Shown here: positions 33,076-39,993 of the stretch, one piece after another
Layout of the letters: the number at the start of each line of letters is the position of its first letter
Position numbering within the stretch: the stretch's first letter is position 1
DNA from: DASTPP01 sp035762175
Lineage (GTDB): Bacteria; Myxococcota_A; Polyangia; Polyangiales; Polyangiaceae
Direction of reading: 5' to 3'
NCBI GenBank assembly: GCA_035762175.1
Contig: DASTPP010000100.1
Location: forward strand, 1 to 64,000
Length of the DNA stretch: 64,000 nucleotides
Notes under the pieces: generated by a model
What the model was told of the DNA's origin: nothing
What the model saw: the letters and a program-made list of their open reading frames with translations, nothing else
Databases searched by the model: none
Position numbers and translations under genes: made by a program

Positions 33076-34263
33076 GTGCGCGTCGTTTGCATTACCGGCA
33101 CCAACGGAAAGACCACCACCACCTCGATGGTGGCCGCCGTCGCCGCCGCGGCCGGCTTGACGCCCGCCCGCATCACGACCGTCGGCTCCTGGGTCGGCGA
33201 CGAGCCCATCGCGACCGAGGTCAGCATCGAGGCCTACGAGGCGACCTTGCGCCGGGCGTCCGAGCGGGGCGCCGACGCGTTCGCCATCGAGGTCACCTCG
33301 CAGGCGCTCGCCGCGGGCTTCGCGCCGCCTTGGCCCGTCGACGTGGCCGTCTTCACCAACCTGACGCACGACCACCTCGACTATCACGGCACGATGGAGG
33401 CCTACCTGGCGGCCAAGGCCCGGCTCTTCGTCGGCCTCGGGCCCTCGGCGGCGGCGGTGCTCAACGCGGCCGACGAGGCCTCGGCGCTGCTCGACGAGAT
33501 CATGGCGCCCGGCGTGCGGCGCCTCTGGTACGCCGCCCGCCCCGTCGACCCGGCCTGCGCGGGCGCCGAGCTCACGCTCCGCGCCGCCGCCCTGCGCCCG
33601 CACCGCGCCGGCACCCACGTCGACCTCGCGCCCTCGCCCCTCGCCGACGCCCTGGGCGGCGCGCTGCAGACGCCCCTGGTCGGCGCCCCCTTCGCCGAGA
33701 ACGCGCTCGCCGCCGCCTGCGCCGGCCGGGCCCTCGGCCTCGAGCCGGCGGCCATCGGCCGGGGCCTCGCCGCGATGGCTCCGGTCGCCGGCCGCTTCGA
33801 GATCGTGATCGAGCGCCCCCTCGTGATCGTCGACTACGCCCACACGCCCGACGCGCTGGGCCACGTCCTGCGCACCGCCCGCGGCCTCGTCGCGGGGGAG
33901 GGCGGCCGGGTCGCCTGCGTATTCGGCTGTGGCGGCGGCCGCGACGCCGAAAAGCGCCCCGTCATGGGCCGCGTGGCCGCCGATCTCGCCGACCTCGTCC
34001 TCGTCACCACCGACAACCCCCGCCATGAAGACCCCGCTGCCATCGCCGACGCGGTCGAGACGGGCGCCCGCGGGGGCCCGGCCGAGCTACGCCGCGAGCT
34101 CGATCGCGCCGCGGCCATCGGGCGGGCCCTCGCCTGGGCCGAGCCCCGCGACGCGATCGTCATCGCCGGCAAGGGGCACGAGCGGCAGCAAGAGCTCGGC
34201 GAAGGGGCCCTGCCCTTCGACGACGGCGAGGTGGCCCGGCGGGCCCACCGCGCCCTTCCGTAG
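33076..34263 (+). CDS. MurE-like Mur ligase lacking the N-terminal substrate domain
   Basis: 395 residues from a GTG at 33076. It starts directly in the ATP-binding central domain: GTNGKTTT at 8-15, then FTNLTHDHLDYHGTMEAYLAAK with the carbamylated-Lys region, and the C-terminal domain with VDYAHTPDAL and FGCGGGRDAEKRPVM. TTDNPRHEDP carries the DNPR motif of meso-diaminopimelate-adding MurE, and GKGHERQQ is typical of MurE. Normal MurE is about 490 residues, with roughly 100 more at the N terminus to bind the UDP-MurNAc moiety. That part is absent, and upstream DNA encodes a different protein. It is outside any division/cell-wall cluster. It may ligate a smaller acceptor. Confidence 0.8.
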   Translation: MRVVCITGTNGKTTTTSMVAAVAAAAGLTPARITTVGSWVGDEPIATEVSIEAYEATLRRASERGADAFAIEVTSQALAAGFAPPWPVDVAVFTNLTHDHLDYHGTMEAYLAAKARLFVGLGPSAAAVLNAADEASALLDEIMAPGVRRLWYAARPVDPACAGAELTLRAAALRPHRAGTHVDLAPSPLADALGGALQTPLVGAPFAENALAAACAGRALGLEPAAIGRGLAAMAPVAGRFEIVIERPLVIVDYAHTPDALGHVLRTARGLVAGEGGRVACVFGCGGGRDAEKRPVMGRVAADLADLVLVTTDNPRHEDPAAIADAVETGARGGPAELRRELDRAAAIGRALAWAEPRDAIVIAGKGHERQQELGEGALPFDDGEVARRAHRALP

Positions 34264-34285
34264 AACGCAGCGAAAGGCGACCACG

Positions 34286-34717
34286 ATGCGATTGAACCGA
34301 GAAAAATTCCTCGTCGCCCTGATCGCCTTCGAGGCGGCGGGCATGGCGGCCTGCTCGAACGACCGCGATCCGTCGAAAGATCAGGCGCGCGTGCTCGGCG
34401 CGAAGCAGCCCCTCGCCAACCCGGCCCTCGAGGGCTTCACGCCGCCCACGGCCGAGGGCTTCCCGCCCCCGACGCGCGAGGGGGGCGGCCCCGTCACGCC
34501 CGTGGCCGAAGGCGCCCCGCCCCCGCCCGCCTTCGTGCCGCCCTCGCTCGAGGGCCTGCCGGTGCCCGCCGTGCCCGTGCCGACGAACTTCGACGGGCGC
34601 GTGCCGGCCCTCCCCGGCGTCCCCACGACCTTGCCCACCGCCGTGCCGGCCCTGCCCGTCGCCGCCCCGCCCGGGCAGCCCGGCCAGCCCCGGCTGCCGG
34701 TGCCCGGCAAGCGCTGA
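34286..34717 (+). CDS. Pro-rich lipoprotein-like protein
   Basis: 143 residues from the ATG at 34286, 22 bases after the Mur ligase stop, so probably in the same transcript. Signal-like N terminus with lipobox MAAC (near residue 22). The mature part is almost entirely Pro, Ala, Val, Thr and Gly with irregular repeats around GFTPP, GFPPP, GLPVP and VPALP. No fold is visible and no family is known to me. It could be a flexible wall-spanning anchor, which would fit the neighbouring cell-wall-ligase-like gene, but this is inference. Confidence 0.55.
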   Translation: MRLNREKFLVALIAFEAAGMAACSNDRDPSKDQARVLGAKQPLANPALEGFTPPTAEGFPPPTREGGGPVTPVAEGAPPPPAFVPPSLEGLPVPAVPVPTNFDGRVPALPGVPTTLPTAVPALPVAAPPGQPGQPRLPVPGKR

Positions 34718-34753
34718 TCTCGCGCCGGGGCCCCACGCACTTCCCGGCCTTGT

Positions 34754-34836
34754 CGCGCGGGCCCGGACGCGCCCCCTGGCTCATCGGCTCGGCGCGCTCG
34801 TCGCGCGGCCGGCGCGCGCGGGCCCGGACGCGCCCC
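34754..34836. repeat. Two direct repeats of 22 bp at 61-bp spacing
   Basis: A 22-bp sequence starting CGCGCGGGCCCGGACGCG and ending CCCC occurs at 34754-34775 and 34815-34836, exactly 61 bp apart, in the gap before the lamin-tail-like gene. This is the third locus in the window with that spacing. The sequence differs from the other two. Confidence 0.45.
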
Positions 34837-34882
34837 GAAGTCGCGGAGGCGTGGCGGCGGAAGTCTGGTAGCTTGCGCCGTC

Positions 34883-35716
34883 ATGAAGCCGTCCTTCCTT
34901 CGGTGGTTGTGGGCCGCGGGCCTGCTCGCCCCCCTTGGCGTGGCTACGTGCTACGAAGAGCCCGCGCCGAGCGGCCCCGTCTTCGACACGGGCGGCACCG
35001 GCGGCACCGGCGAGCCCGAAGAGGGCGCGGGCGGCGGCGTGACGGGCGGCGCGGGCGGCGCGGGCGGCGCGGGCGGCGGGGCCGGCAGCCTCGTGATCAA
35101 CGAGCTCGTGATCAACCCCGCCGGCGACGACGCGGGCTGCTTCATCGAGATCAAGGGCACGCCCGGCACCCCGCTCGCCGGGCGCGGGCTGCGCGCGGTC
35201 GACGGCGAGGGCGGCGCGATCTACGCCGAGTTTCGGTTCACCGAGGCGCACGCGCTCGACGCGAACGGCTACTTCGTCGTCGCGCAAGACGCCGCCGTCG
35301 TTCTGCCCCAGAACGCCGCGTTCGTCATCGACCCCATCGCCAACCTGCAGGACGGCCCCGACACCATCATCTTGACCGCCCCCGGCGGCGTGGCCATCGA
35401 CGCGGTCAGCTATTCGGACGAGCAGGGCAAGTTCGACCCGCCCAACCCCCTGGGTGAGGGCCAGTTCGCGCTGCAGCCCTCCGGCCTCAACTTGCTCGAT
35501 AGCCTCTCGCGCTTGCCCGACGGCAACGACACCGGCAACAACGCGACCGATTTCGCCTTCGGCGAGCCGACGCCCGGCGCCGCCAACGTCGCGGCCACGG
35601 GCGTGGGCGGCGGGGGCGGCGCCGGCGGCATCGGTGGCGCGGCGGGCAACGCCGGCGCGGCCGGCTTCGGCGGCGTCGGCGGCCTCGGCGGCTTCGGCGG
35701 GCTCGGGGGCATCTAG
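34883..35716 (+). CDS. Lamin-tail-domain-like secreted protein with Gly-rich flanks
   Basis: 277 residues. Signal peptide with a possible lipobox (VATC). A Gly-rich linker (TGGTGGTGE, GGAGGAGG) precedes a domain at about 70-230: LVINELVINPAGDDAGCFIEIKG, then LAGRGLRAVDGEG, ANGYFVVAQD, AVSYSDEQGKF. This is the pattern of the lamin-tail (LTD) domain, which is immunoglobulin-like and common in secreted bacterial proteins. Between strands lies DGPDTIILTAPGG, also typical. The tail is Gly/Ala-rich. It probably sits at the cell surface and its binding partner is unknown. Confidence 0.65.
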   Translation: MKPSFLRWLWAAGLLAPLGVATCYEEPAPSGPVFDTGGTGGTGEPEEGAGGGVTGGAGGAGGAGGGAGSLVINELVINPAGDDAGCFIEIKGTPGTPLAGRGLRAVDGEGGAIYAEFRFTEAHALDANGYFVVAQDAAVVLPQNAAFVIDPIANLQDGPDTIILTAPGGVAIDAVSYSDEQGKFDPPNPLGEGQFALQPSGLNLLDSLSRLPDGNDTGNNATDFAFGEPTPGAANVAATGVGGGGGAGGIGGAAGNAGAAGFGGVGGLGGFGGLGGI

Positions 35717-36498
35717 GCCGCGCAGGCCCCGTAGCGCGCCCCGGGCGACGGCCGAACGAGCCCCGGGGCCGCCGAACCGTTCGGCCCGGCCCCAGCCGGG
35801 GCGGCGTCGGCACTCCGACGGCCCCTCCAGCTTCGGAACGAGGGCACGGCGAGCATTTCGACCAACCCCCCGACCCCCGAATCCGAGCGAGGGGCGAGGG
35901 TTCGACCGCCCCTCCAAGCCCCGCTTTCGACAGAGGGGACGGTCTGACCGGCCCCCAAGCTGGGAGTTGAGCAAAAGGGGGGGGGCCGACCGTCCCTCCA
36001 AGCCCGGATCCGGGCAAGGGGGGAGGGTCCGACCGCCCCTCCGAGCCCAGATCCGAGGGAGGGGGGAGGGTTCGACCCCCCCTCCGAGCCCGGATCTGAG
36101 GGAGGGGGTAGGGTCCGACCGTCCCCTTGGCTCCGGGGCCGGACCAGGGGCGAGGGTCTGGCCGCCTCTTGCACGTCGCCCGGGCCGCCGAGCTTCGCGA
36201 GGTCGTCGCGGGCGAGGGCCTCGAAGTCATCGACTGGCGCGTCGAGGTCGCTGGCGTCGGCCTGCCCGCCGTGCGGGCGCCTTGGCGGTGCGACCGGGCG
36301 GCGCGGCGCGTGGGCCTCGCCCTGCCGATCGCGCTCTGCGCCTCGCTCTTCTTCGGGCGAGGTGTCGCCGCGCGCCTTCGCCGACGAGGGCGGCTTCGCC
36401 GTCGAGATCACGGGCCGGGGCGCAGGCTTGTCGTCCGAGGCGCGCGGGCCGGGGTGGCGGCCCTGCACCCTTGCCAGCGGGCGTCGACTCTGGGTCAT
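35713..36498 (-). CDS. Possible disordered protein, doubtful
   Basis: An open frame from the ATG at 36498 runs 261 codons to a stop at 35713. Its first 110 residues look protein-like (DTSPEEERGAERDRQ, DASDLDAPVDDFEALARDD, LAKLGGPGDVQEAARP) with high-GC third positions. The second half merely translates the 43-bp minisatellite. The start lies 27 bases from the divergent receiver gene. It could be a real acidic disordered protein extended into repeats, or chance. The plus strand is also open here. Confidence 0.25.
   Translation of the reverse strand: MTQSRRPLARVQGRHPGPRASDDKPAPRPVISTAKPPSSAKARGDTSPEEERGAERDRQGEAHAPRRPVAPPRRPHGGQADASDLDAPVDDFEALARDDLAKLGGPGDVQEAARPSPLVRPRSQGDGRTLPPPSDPGSEGGSNPPPSLGSGLGGAVGPSPLARIRAWRDGRPPPFCSTPSLGAGQTVPSVESGAWRGGRTLAPRSDSGVGGLVEMLAVPSFRSWRGRRSADAAPAGAGPNGSAAPGLVRPSPGARYGACAA
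35774..36160. repeat. Minisatellite: about nine imperfect 43-bp tandem units
   Basis: Units beginning GACCG(C/T)CCCTCC recur every 41-44 bp from 35817 to 36160. The clearest three (near 35988, 36031 and 36074) are 43 bp each and near-identical, ending GGGAGGGT(C/T)C. An extra diverged unit may start at 35774. 43 is not a multiple of three, so the array is unlikely to code throughout. It lies in the gap before the receiver/kinase operon. Confidence 0.6.
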
Positions 36499-36525
36499 AT
36501 AGTGGCGGCCCCGGCGGGCCTCGAG

Positions 36526-37242
36526 ATGAGTTCGAAGAGCATACTGGTCGTGGACGATGAAGAAGGCGTGCGCGCGAGCCTGGCGGCGAACCTCGAACTC
36601 GAGGGCTACGAGGCGGTCGAGGCCTCCGACGGGGTCGAGGCGGTGGCGGCGTTCCGGCGGCGCCCCTTCGACCTGGTGATCACGGACGTGCGGATGCCGA
36701 AGATGAACGGGGTCGAGGCCTTCCGCGAGATGAAGCGGGTGCGGCCCGAGGTGCCGGTGGTGATGATGACGGCGTTCGCGACCGAGGGGCTGCTCGAGGA
36801 CGCGCTCGTCGAGGGCGCGTTCGCGGTGGTGTACAAGCCCTTCCCGATGCGGCAGATCTTCCGCCTGGTGGCCGAGGGGGTGCGCCGGCCGGCGGTGCTG
36901 GTGGCGGGGGCGGGGGCGGCCGAGCTGGCCGCGGCGCTCTCGGCGCGGGGGCTGCGGGCGCGGGCGGCGGGCGACCTGGCGGGGGCGGCCGAGGCCGCGG
37001 GCGACGACGTCGACGTGTGCGTGCTCGACCTCGACGCGGGCGCGGGCGCGCTCGCCGCGCAGGCGGCGCTCGGGCGGCGGGGCCGGCCGGTCTCGCTGAT
37101 CGCCGTGGCGTCCGAGGCGCCGCCCGAGAGCATTCACCGCTTCATGAGCGGGGGGGGCTACGCGTGCCTGCGCCGGCCGCACCCGCTCGGCGAGCTGGTC
37201 CGCGCCGTCGCCCGGGCGCGGGGGGACGCGGCGAAGTCGTGA
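36526..37242 (+). CDS. Response regulator with tandem receiver domains
   Basis: 238 residues from the ATG at 36526. The first receiver is complete: ILVVDDEEGVRASL (Asp10, Asp11), phospho-Asp54 in LVITDVRMPKMNG, Thr82 and Lys104 in VVYKPFP. The second half (LVAGAGAAELAAALSARGLRA, VCVLDLDAGAG, ACLRRPHPLGELV) is a second receiver-like fold. It keeps a central Asp, but its Lys is Arg and its acidic pair is gone. There is no DNA-binding output. It overlaps the histidine kinase gene by four bases (GTGA), so the pair is translationally coupled. Confidence 0.88.
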   Translation: MSSKSILVVDDEEGVRASLAANLELEGYEAVEASDGVEAVAAFRRRPFDLVITDVRMPKMNGVEAFREMKRVRPEVPVVMMTAFATEGLLEDALVEGAFAVVYKPFPMRQIFRLVAEGVRRPAVLVAGAGAAELAAALSARGLRARAAGDLAGAAEAAGDDVDVCVLDLDAGAGALAAQAALGRRGRPVSLIAVASEAPPESIHRFMSGGGYACLRRPHPLGELVRAVARARGDAAKS

Positions 37243-37952
37243 GCTTGCCCCGCGACCCGCTGGCGCTGCTCGAGGCCGTGGCGTTCTCCGAAGAGTACGT
37301 CTCGACGCTGCGGCACGACCTGCGCAACAAGCTGGCGAGCATCCGCAACGCCGCGTTTTACCTCGCGCGCCGGGCGCAGAAGACCGAGCTCTGGGGCGAC
37401 GACCCGAACGTGCCGCGGCTCTTCAAGATCATCGACGACTCGGCCCAGGGCGCCGACGACCTGTTGCACGGCAACTTGGGCCCGCGCTCGGCGGGCTTGC
37501 GGCGCCCGCGGCGCGTCGGGGCGGCCGAGCCGGCCGAGCTGGCGGCGGCGAGCGCGCGCGTGGGGCCCGAGCTGCGGGTCGAGCTCGAGGTGCAGGGGGC
37601 CGAGCTCTACTGCGACCCGGGCGAGGTGGCGCTCGCGCTGCGCTGCCTGGTCGAGAACGCCGCCGAGGCGGTGGCGCAGCAGGGGGTGGTGCGGCTCGAG
37701 GGGGCCCCGGGCGAGAGGGCTTACGTCTTCCAGGTGATCGACCAGGGCCCGGGCATCGACCCCGCGCGGCGCGACGACGTCTTCTTGCCCCTCGCGGGCA
37801 CCAAGCCGGGCCACGTCGGGCTCGGCCTCAACATCGCCCGCCGCATCGCGCGCCACTACGGCGGCGACGTGTACGTCGTGCCGTCGGACGCGGGCGCGGC
37901 CCTCGCCCTGACCCTGACGCGCGACCTGACGCCGCCGAAAGACGAGCCATGA
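37239..37952 (+). CDS. Soluble sensor histidine kinase
   Basis: 237 residues from a GTG at 37239 overlapping the receiver stop. A HisKA segment with phospho-His26 (TLRHDLRNKLASIRN) comes straight after the start, then the HATPase: N box RCLVENAAEAV, G1 DQGPGID, G2 GLGLNIARRIARHYGG. No sensory domain or membrane segment is present, so signal input must come from a partner, possibly through the receiver encoded just before. It overlaps the next receiver gene by ATGA. Confidence 0.9.
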   Translation: MSLPRDPLALLEAVAFSEEYVSTLRHDLRNKLASIRNAAFYLARRAQKTELWGDDPNVPRLFKIIDDSAQGADDLLHGNLGPRSAGLRRPRRVGAAEPAELAAASARVGPELRVELEVQGAELYCDPGEVALALRCLVENAAEAVAQQGVVRLEGAPGERAYVFQVIDQGPGIDPARRDDVFLPLAGTKPGHVGLGLNIARRIARHYGGDVYVVPSDAGAALALTLTRDLTPPKDEP

Positions 37953-38314
37953 GGCTCTTGCTCGTCGACGACGACGAGTCGAACCGCCTGACCCTCGCGG
38001 TCCTGCTCGAAGACGAGGGCTACGAGGTCGACGTCGCGGCGTCGTTCGCCGAGGCGCGCGCCAAGATCGTCGCGCCGGGCGCCGCCTACGACGGGGTGCT
38101 GCTCGACCAGCACCTCGGCGACGGCCTGGGGCTCGATCTGCTCGGCGCGGTGCGCCGGCACCTGCCCGGGGCCAAGGCCGTGCTCATCAGCGGCAGCATC
38201 AGCGAGCTCGAGGGCTCGAGCTGCGGCGCCGACGGCGTGCTGCCGAAGGCGATGCCCTTTCCCGAGGCGCTCGCCGTCATCCGCCGCGCGCTCGGCGAGC
38301 CGGCCTCGGTCTGA
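37949..38314 (+). CDS. Single-domain response regulator
   Basis: 121 residues from the ATG at 37949, four-base overlap with the kinase gene. A complete CheY-like receiver: LLLVDDDESNRL, phospho-Asp53 in VLLDQHLGDG, Ser of LISGS, Lys in VLPKAMPF. No output domain, so it relays phosphate or binds a target. With the upstream two genes it forms a receiver/kinase/receiver phosphorelay set. Confidence 0.9.
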   Translation: MRLLLVDDDESNRLTLAVLLEDEGYEVDVAASFAEARAKIVAPGAAYDGVLLDQHLGDGLGLDLLGAVRRHLPGAKAVLISGSISELEGSSCGADGVLPKAMPFPEALAVIRRALGEPASV

Positions 38315-38324
38315 TTCGCCCCGC

Positions 38325-38342
38325 CGGCGGGCGCGCCCGCCG
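38325..38342. terminator. 18-bp perfect palindrome between convergent receivers
   Basis: CGGCGGGCGCGCCCGCCG is self-complementary and lies between two convergent stop codons, so it may end both transcripts. Confidence 0.35.
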
Positions 38343-38343
38343 C

Positions 38344-38778
38344 TCACTTGCGCAGCCGGACGCCCGAGGGCTGGCGCCCGTCGATGGAGCGCTTGGTCTC
38401 GGTCACCTGCGCGAGCTGCGCGATGATGCCGATGAGCCGCGCCGGGTCGTAGGGCTTGAGCAAGACGTAGTGGTCGCTCTCGGCGCGCGTGCCGCGCAGG
38501 TAATGTTCGGAGCCCGTCACGAGCACGCACCCGACGTGGGGGAGGCGCTCGGCGGCGAGCTGCAGCAGGCACAGGCCGTCGATGCCTTGCATCTGGTAGT
38601 CGGAGCAGACGACGTCGAAGGAGGCCTGGCCGAGCGCCGCGAGGGCCAGCTCGGGCGAGGCGGCGGCGGTGACGTCGAAGTCTTTCGAGAGGGCGGCCGC
38701 GAGCGTCGTGAGGCCCGACGGGTCGTCGTCCACCACGAGCACTCGAAATCTGCGCTTCGCGGTGGTGCCGGCATTCAT
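38344..38778 (-). CDS. Single-domain response regulator
   Basis: 144 residues. Receiver with VLVVDDDPSGLTTL, phospho-Asp60 in VVCSDYQMQGIDG, Thr in VLVTGSE and Lys in VLLKPYDP. The C-terminal 20 residues are basic. It is convergent with the receiver/kinase/receiver operon and divergent from the hydrogenase operon, with 171 bp between starts. The location invites a role in either system but no output domain is present. Confidence 0.9.
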   Translation of the reverse strand: MNAGTTAKRRFRVLVVDDDPSGLTTLAAALSKDFDVTAAASPELALAALGQASFDVVCSDYQMQGIDGLCLLQLAAERLPHVGCVLVTGSEHYLRGTRAESDHYVLLKPYDPARLIGIIAQLAQVTETKRSIDGRQPSGVRLRK

Positions 38779-38890
38779 CGGCGGCTTTCTGCAGGGCGGC
38801 GGGCGTGCCCCCCTAGCTCTGCGGCAATTGTGGGCCTAGTGAGCAATACCATAGCGGGGCTGCAGAGCCCGCGTCTACCCGAGAATTCTT

Positions 38891-38906
38891 CTTGCGGGCA
38901 CGCAAG
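38891..38906. promoter_or_regulatory. Nested inverted repeat before the hydrogenase operon
   Basis: CTTGCG (38891-38896) and CGCAAG (38901-38906) pair around GGCA, inside a wider TACCC...GGGTA pair (from about 38874 to 38917). It lies 44 bases before the hydrogenase small-subunit start, in the AT-richer leader. It could be an operator or 5' RNA structure. No convincing sigma-54 site was found. Confidence 0.35.
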
Positions 38907-38949
38907 ACGCCCGGGTAAAGAATGAGAGGTCTTCGGGCCGATGTAGCCG

Positions 38950-39993
38950 ATGGTGCAAGACAACGCCGGCGTCGTCCACGTCGTGTGGGTCACCGCGGGT
39001 CTCGGGTGCGACGGCGATACCATCGCGGTGACGGCCGCGACGCAGCCCAGCCTCGAAGACCTGCTGCTCGGGGCCATTCCGGGCCTGCCGCGGGTCGTGG
39101 TGCACAACCCGGTGCTGGCCTATGACACCGCGAGCTACATGGGCGCCTTGCGCGGGGCGGCGGCGGGCGAGCTCGACCCCTTCATCTTGGTCGTCGAGGG
39201 GTCGATCCCCGACGAGACGAACAAGGCCGAGGGCTACTGGGCGGCGCTCGGCAACGATCCCGCGACGGGGCAGCCCATGCTCACGTGCGACTGGCTCGAC
39301 CGGCTGGCGCCGCGGGCGATGGCGGTCGTGGCGTGCGGCACCTGCGCGACGTACGGGGGCATCCACGCGATGGCGGGCAACCCCACCGGGGCGATGGGGC
39401 TCTGCGACTACCTCGGCTGGGGCTTCCGCTCGAAGGCGGGCGTGCCGATCGTGAACGTGCCCGGCTGCCCGGTGCAGCCCGACAGCATGACCGAGACGCT
39501 GCTCTACCTGCTCTTCCAGGCGGCGGGGCTCTCGCCGATGATCCCGCTCGACGAGGCGCTGCGGCCGACGTGGCTCTTCGGCCAGACGGCGCACGAGGGC
39601 TGCGACCGGGGCGGCTACTACGAGCAGGCCGACTTCGCCGCGGGCTACGGCTCGCCCAAGTGCATCGTCAAGCTCGGGTGCTGGGGCCCGGTCGTCCGGT
39701 GCAACGTGCCCAAGCGCGGCTGGATGGCGGGCCTCGGCGGCTGCCCCAACGTCGGCGGCATCTGCATCGGCTGCACGATGCCGGGCTTCCCCGACAAGTT
39801 CATGCCCTTCATGGACGAGCCCCCCGGGGCGAAGATGTCGTCGTCGGCGGTGCTCCTGTACGGGCGCACGGTGCGGGCGCTGCGGCAGTTCACCCAGGGC
39901 TCGCTCGACCGCGAGCCCGAGTGGCGGGGCCGGGGGGCGAAGGGGGCGGCGGCCGCACCGGGCGGGGCCGGCCCGGCATCGGAACGGGCGTGA
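38950..39993 (+). CDS. hhyS: [NiFe] hydrogenase small subunit, group 1h high-affinity type
   Basis: 347 residues with no Tat signal, as expected for group 1h (formerly group 5). The proximal-cluster motif is GLGCDGDTIA (Cys20, with Asp21/Asp23). In the Ralstonia actinobacterial-type enzyme an Asp replaces one Cys ligand. Further ligands are Cys129/Cys132 in ACGTCATYGG, Cys173 in PGCPVQPD, then HEGC (His215, Cys218), Cys238, Cys244, Cys251, Cys265, Cys272 and Cys275 for medial and distal clusters. It carries electrons away from the NiFe site of the large subunit. No clear ribosome site precedes the ATG. GTGA overlap couples it to the large subunit. Confidence 0.93.
   Translation: MVQDNAGVVHVVWVTAGLGCDGDTIAVTAATQPSLEDLLLGAIPGLPRVVVHNPVLAYDTASYMGALRGAAAGELDPFILVVEGSIPDETNKAEGYWAALGNDPATGQPMLTCDWLDRLAPRAMAVVACGTCATYGGIHAMAGNPTGAMGLCDYLGWGFRSKAGVPIVNVPGCPVQPDSMTETLLYLLFQAAGLSPMIPLDEALRPTWLFGQTAHEGCDRGGYYEQADFAAGYGSPKCIVKLGCWGPVVRCNVPKRGWMAGLGGCPNVGGICIGCTMPGFPDKFMPFMDEPPGAKMSSSAVLLYGRTVRALRQFTQGSLDREPEWRGRGAKGAAAAPGGAGPASERA

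Noticed and set aside
38815..38860. Sigma-54 or sigma-70 promoter for the hydrogenase operon
   Set aside because: TTGTGG and TACCAT are 13 bases apart, too close, and no GG-N10-GC element fits.
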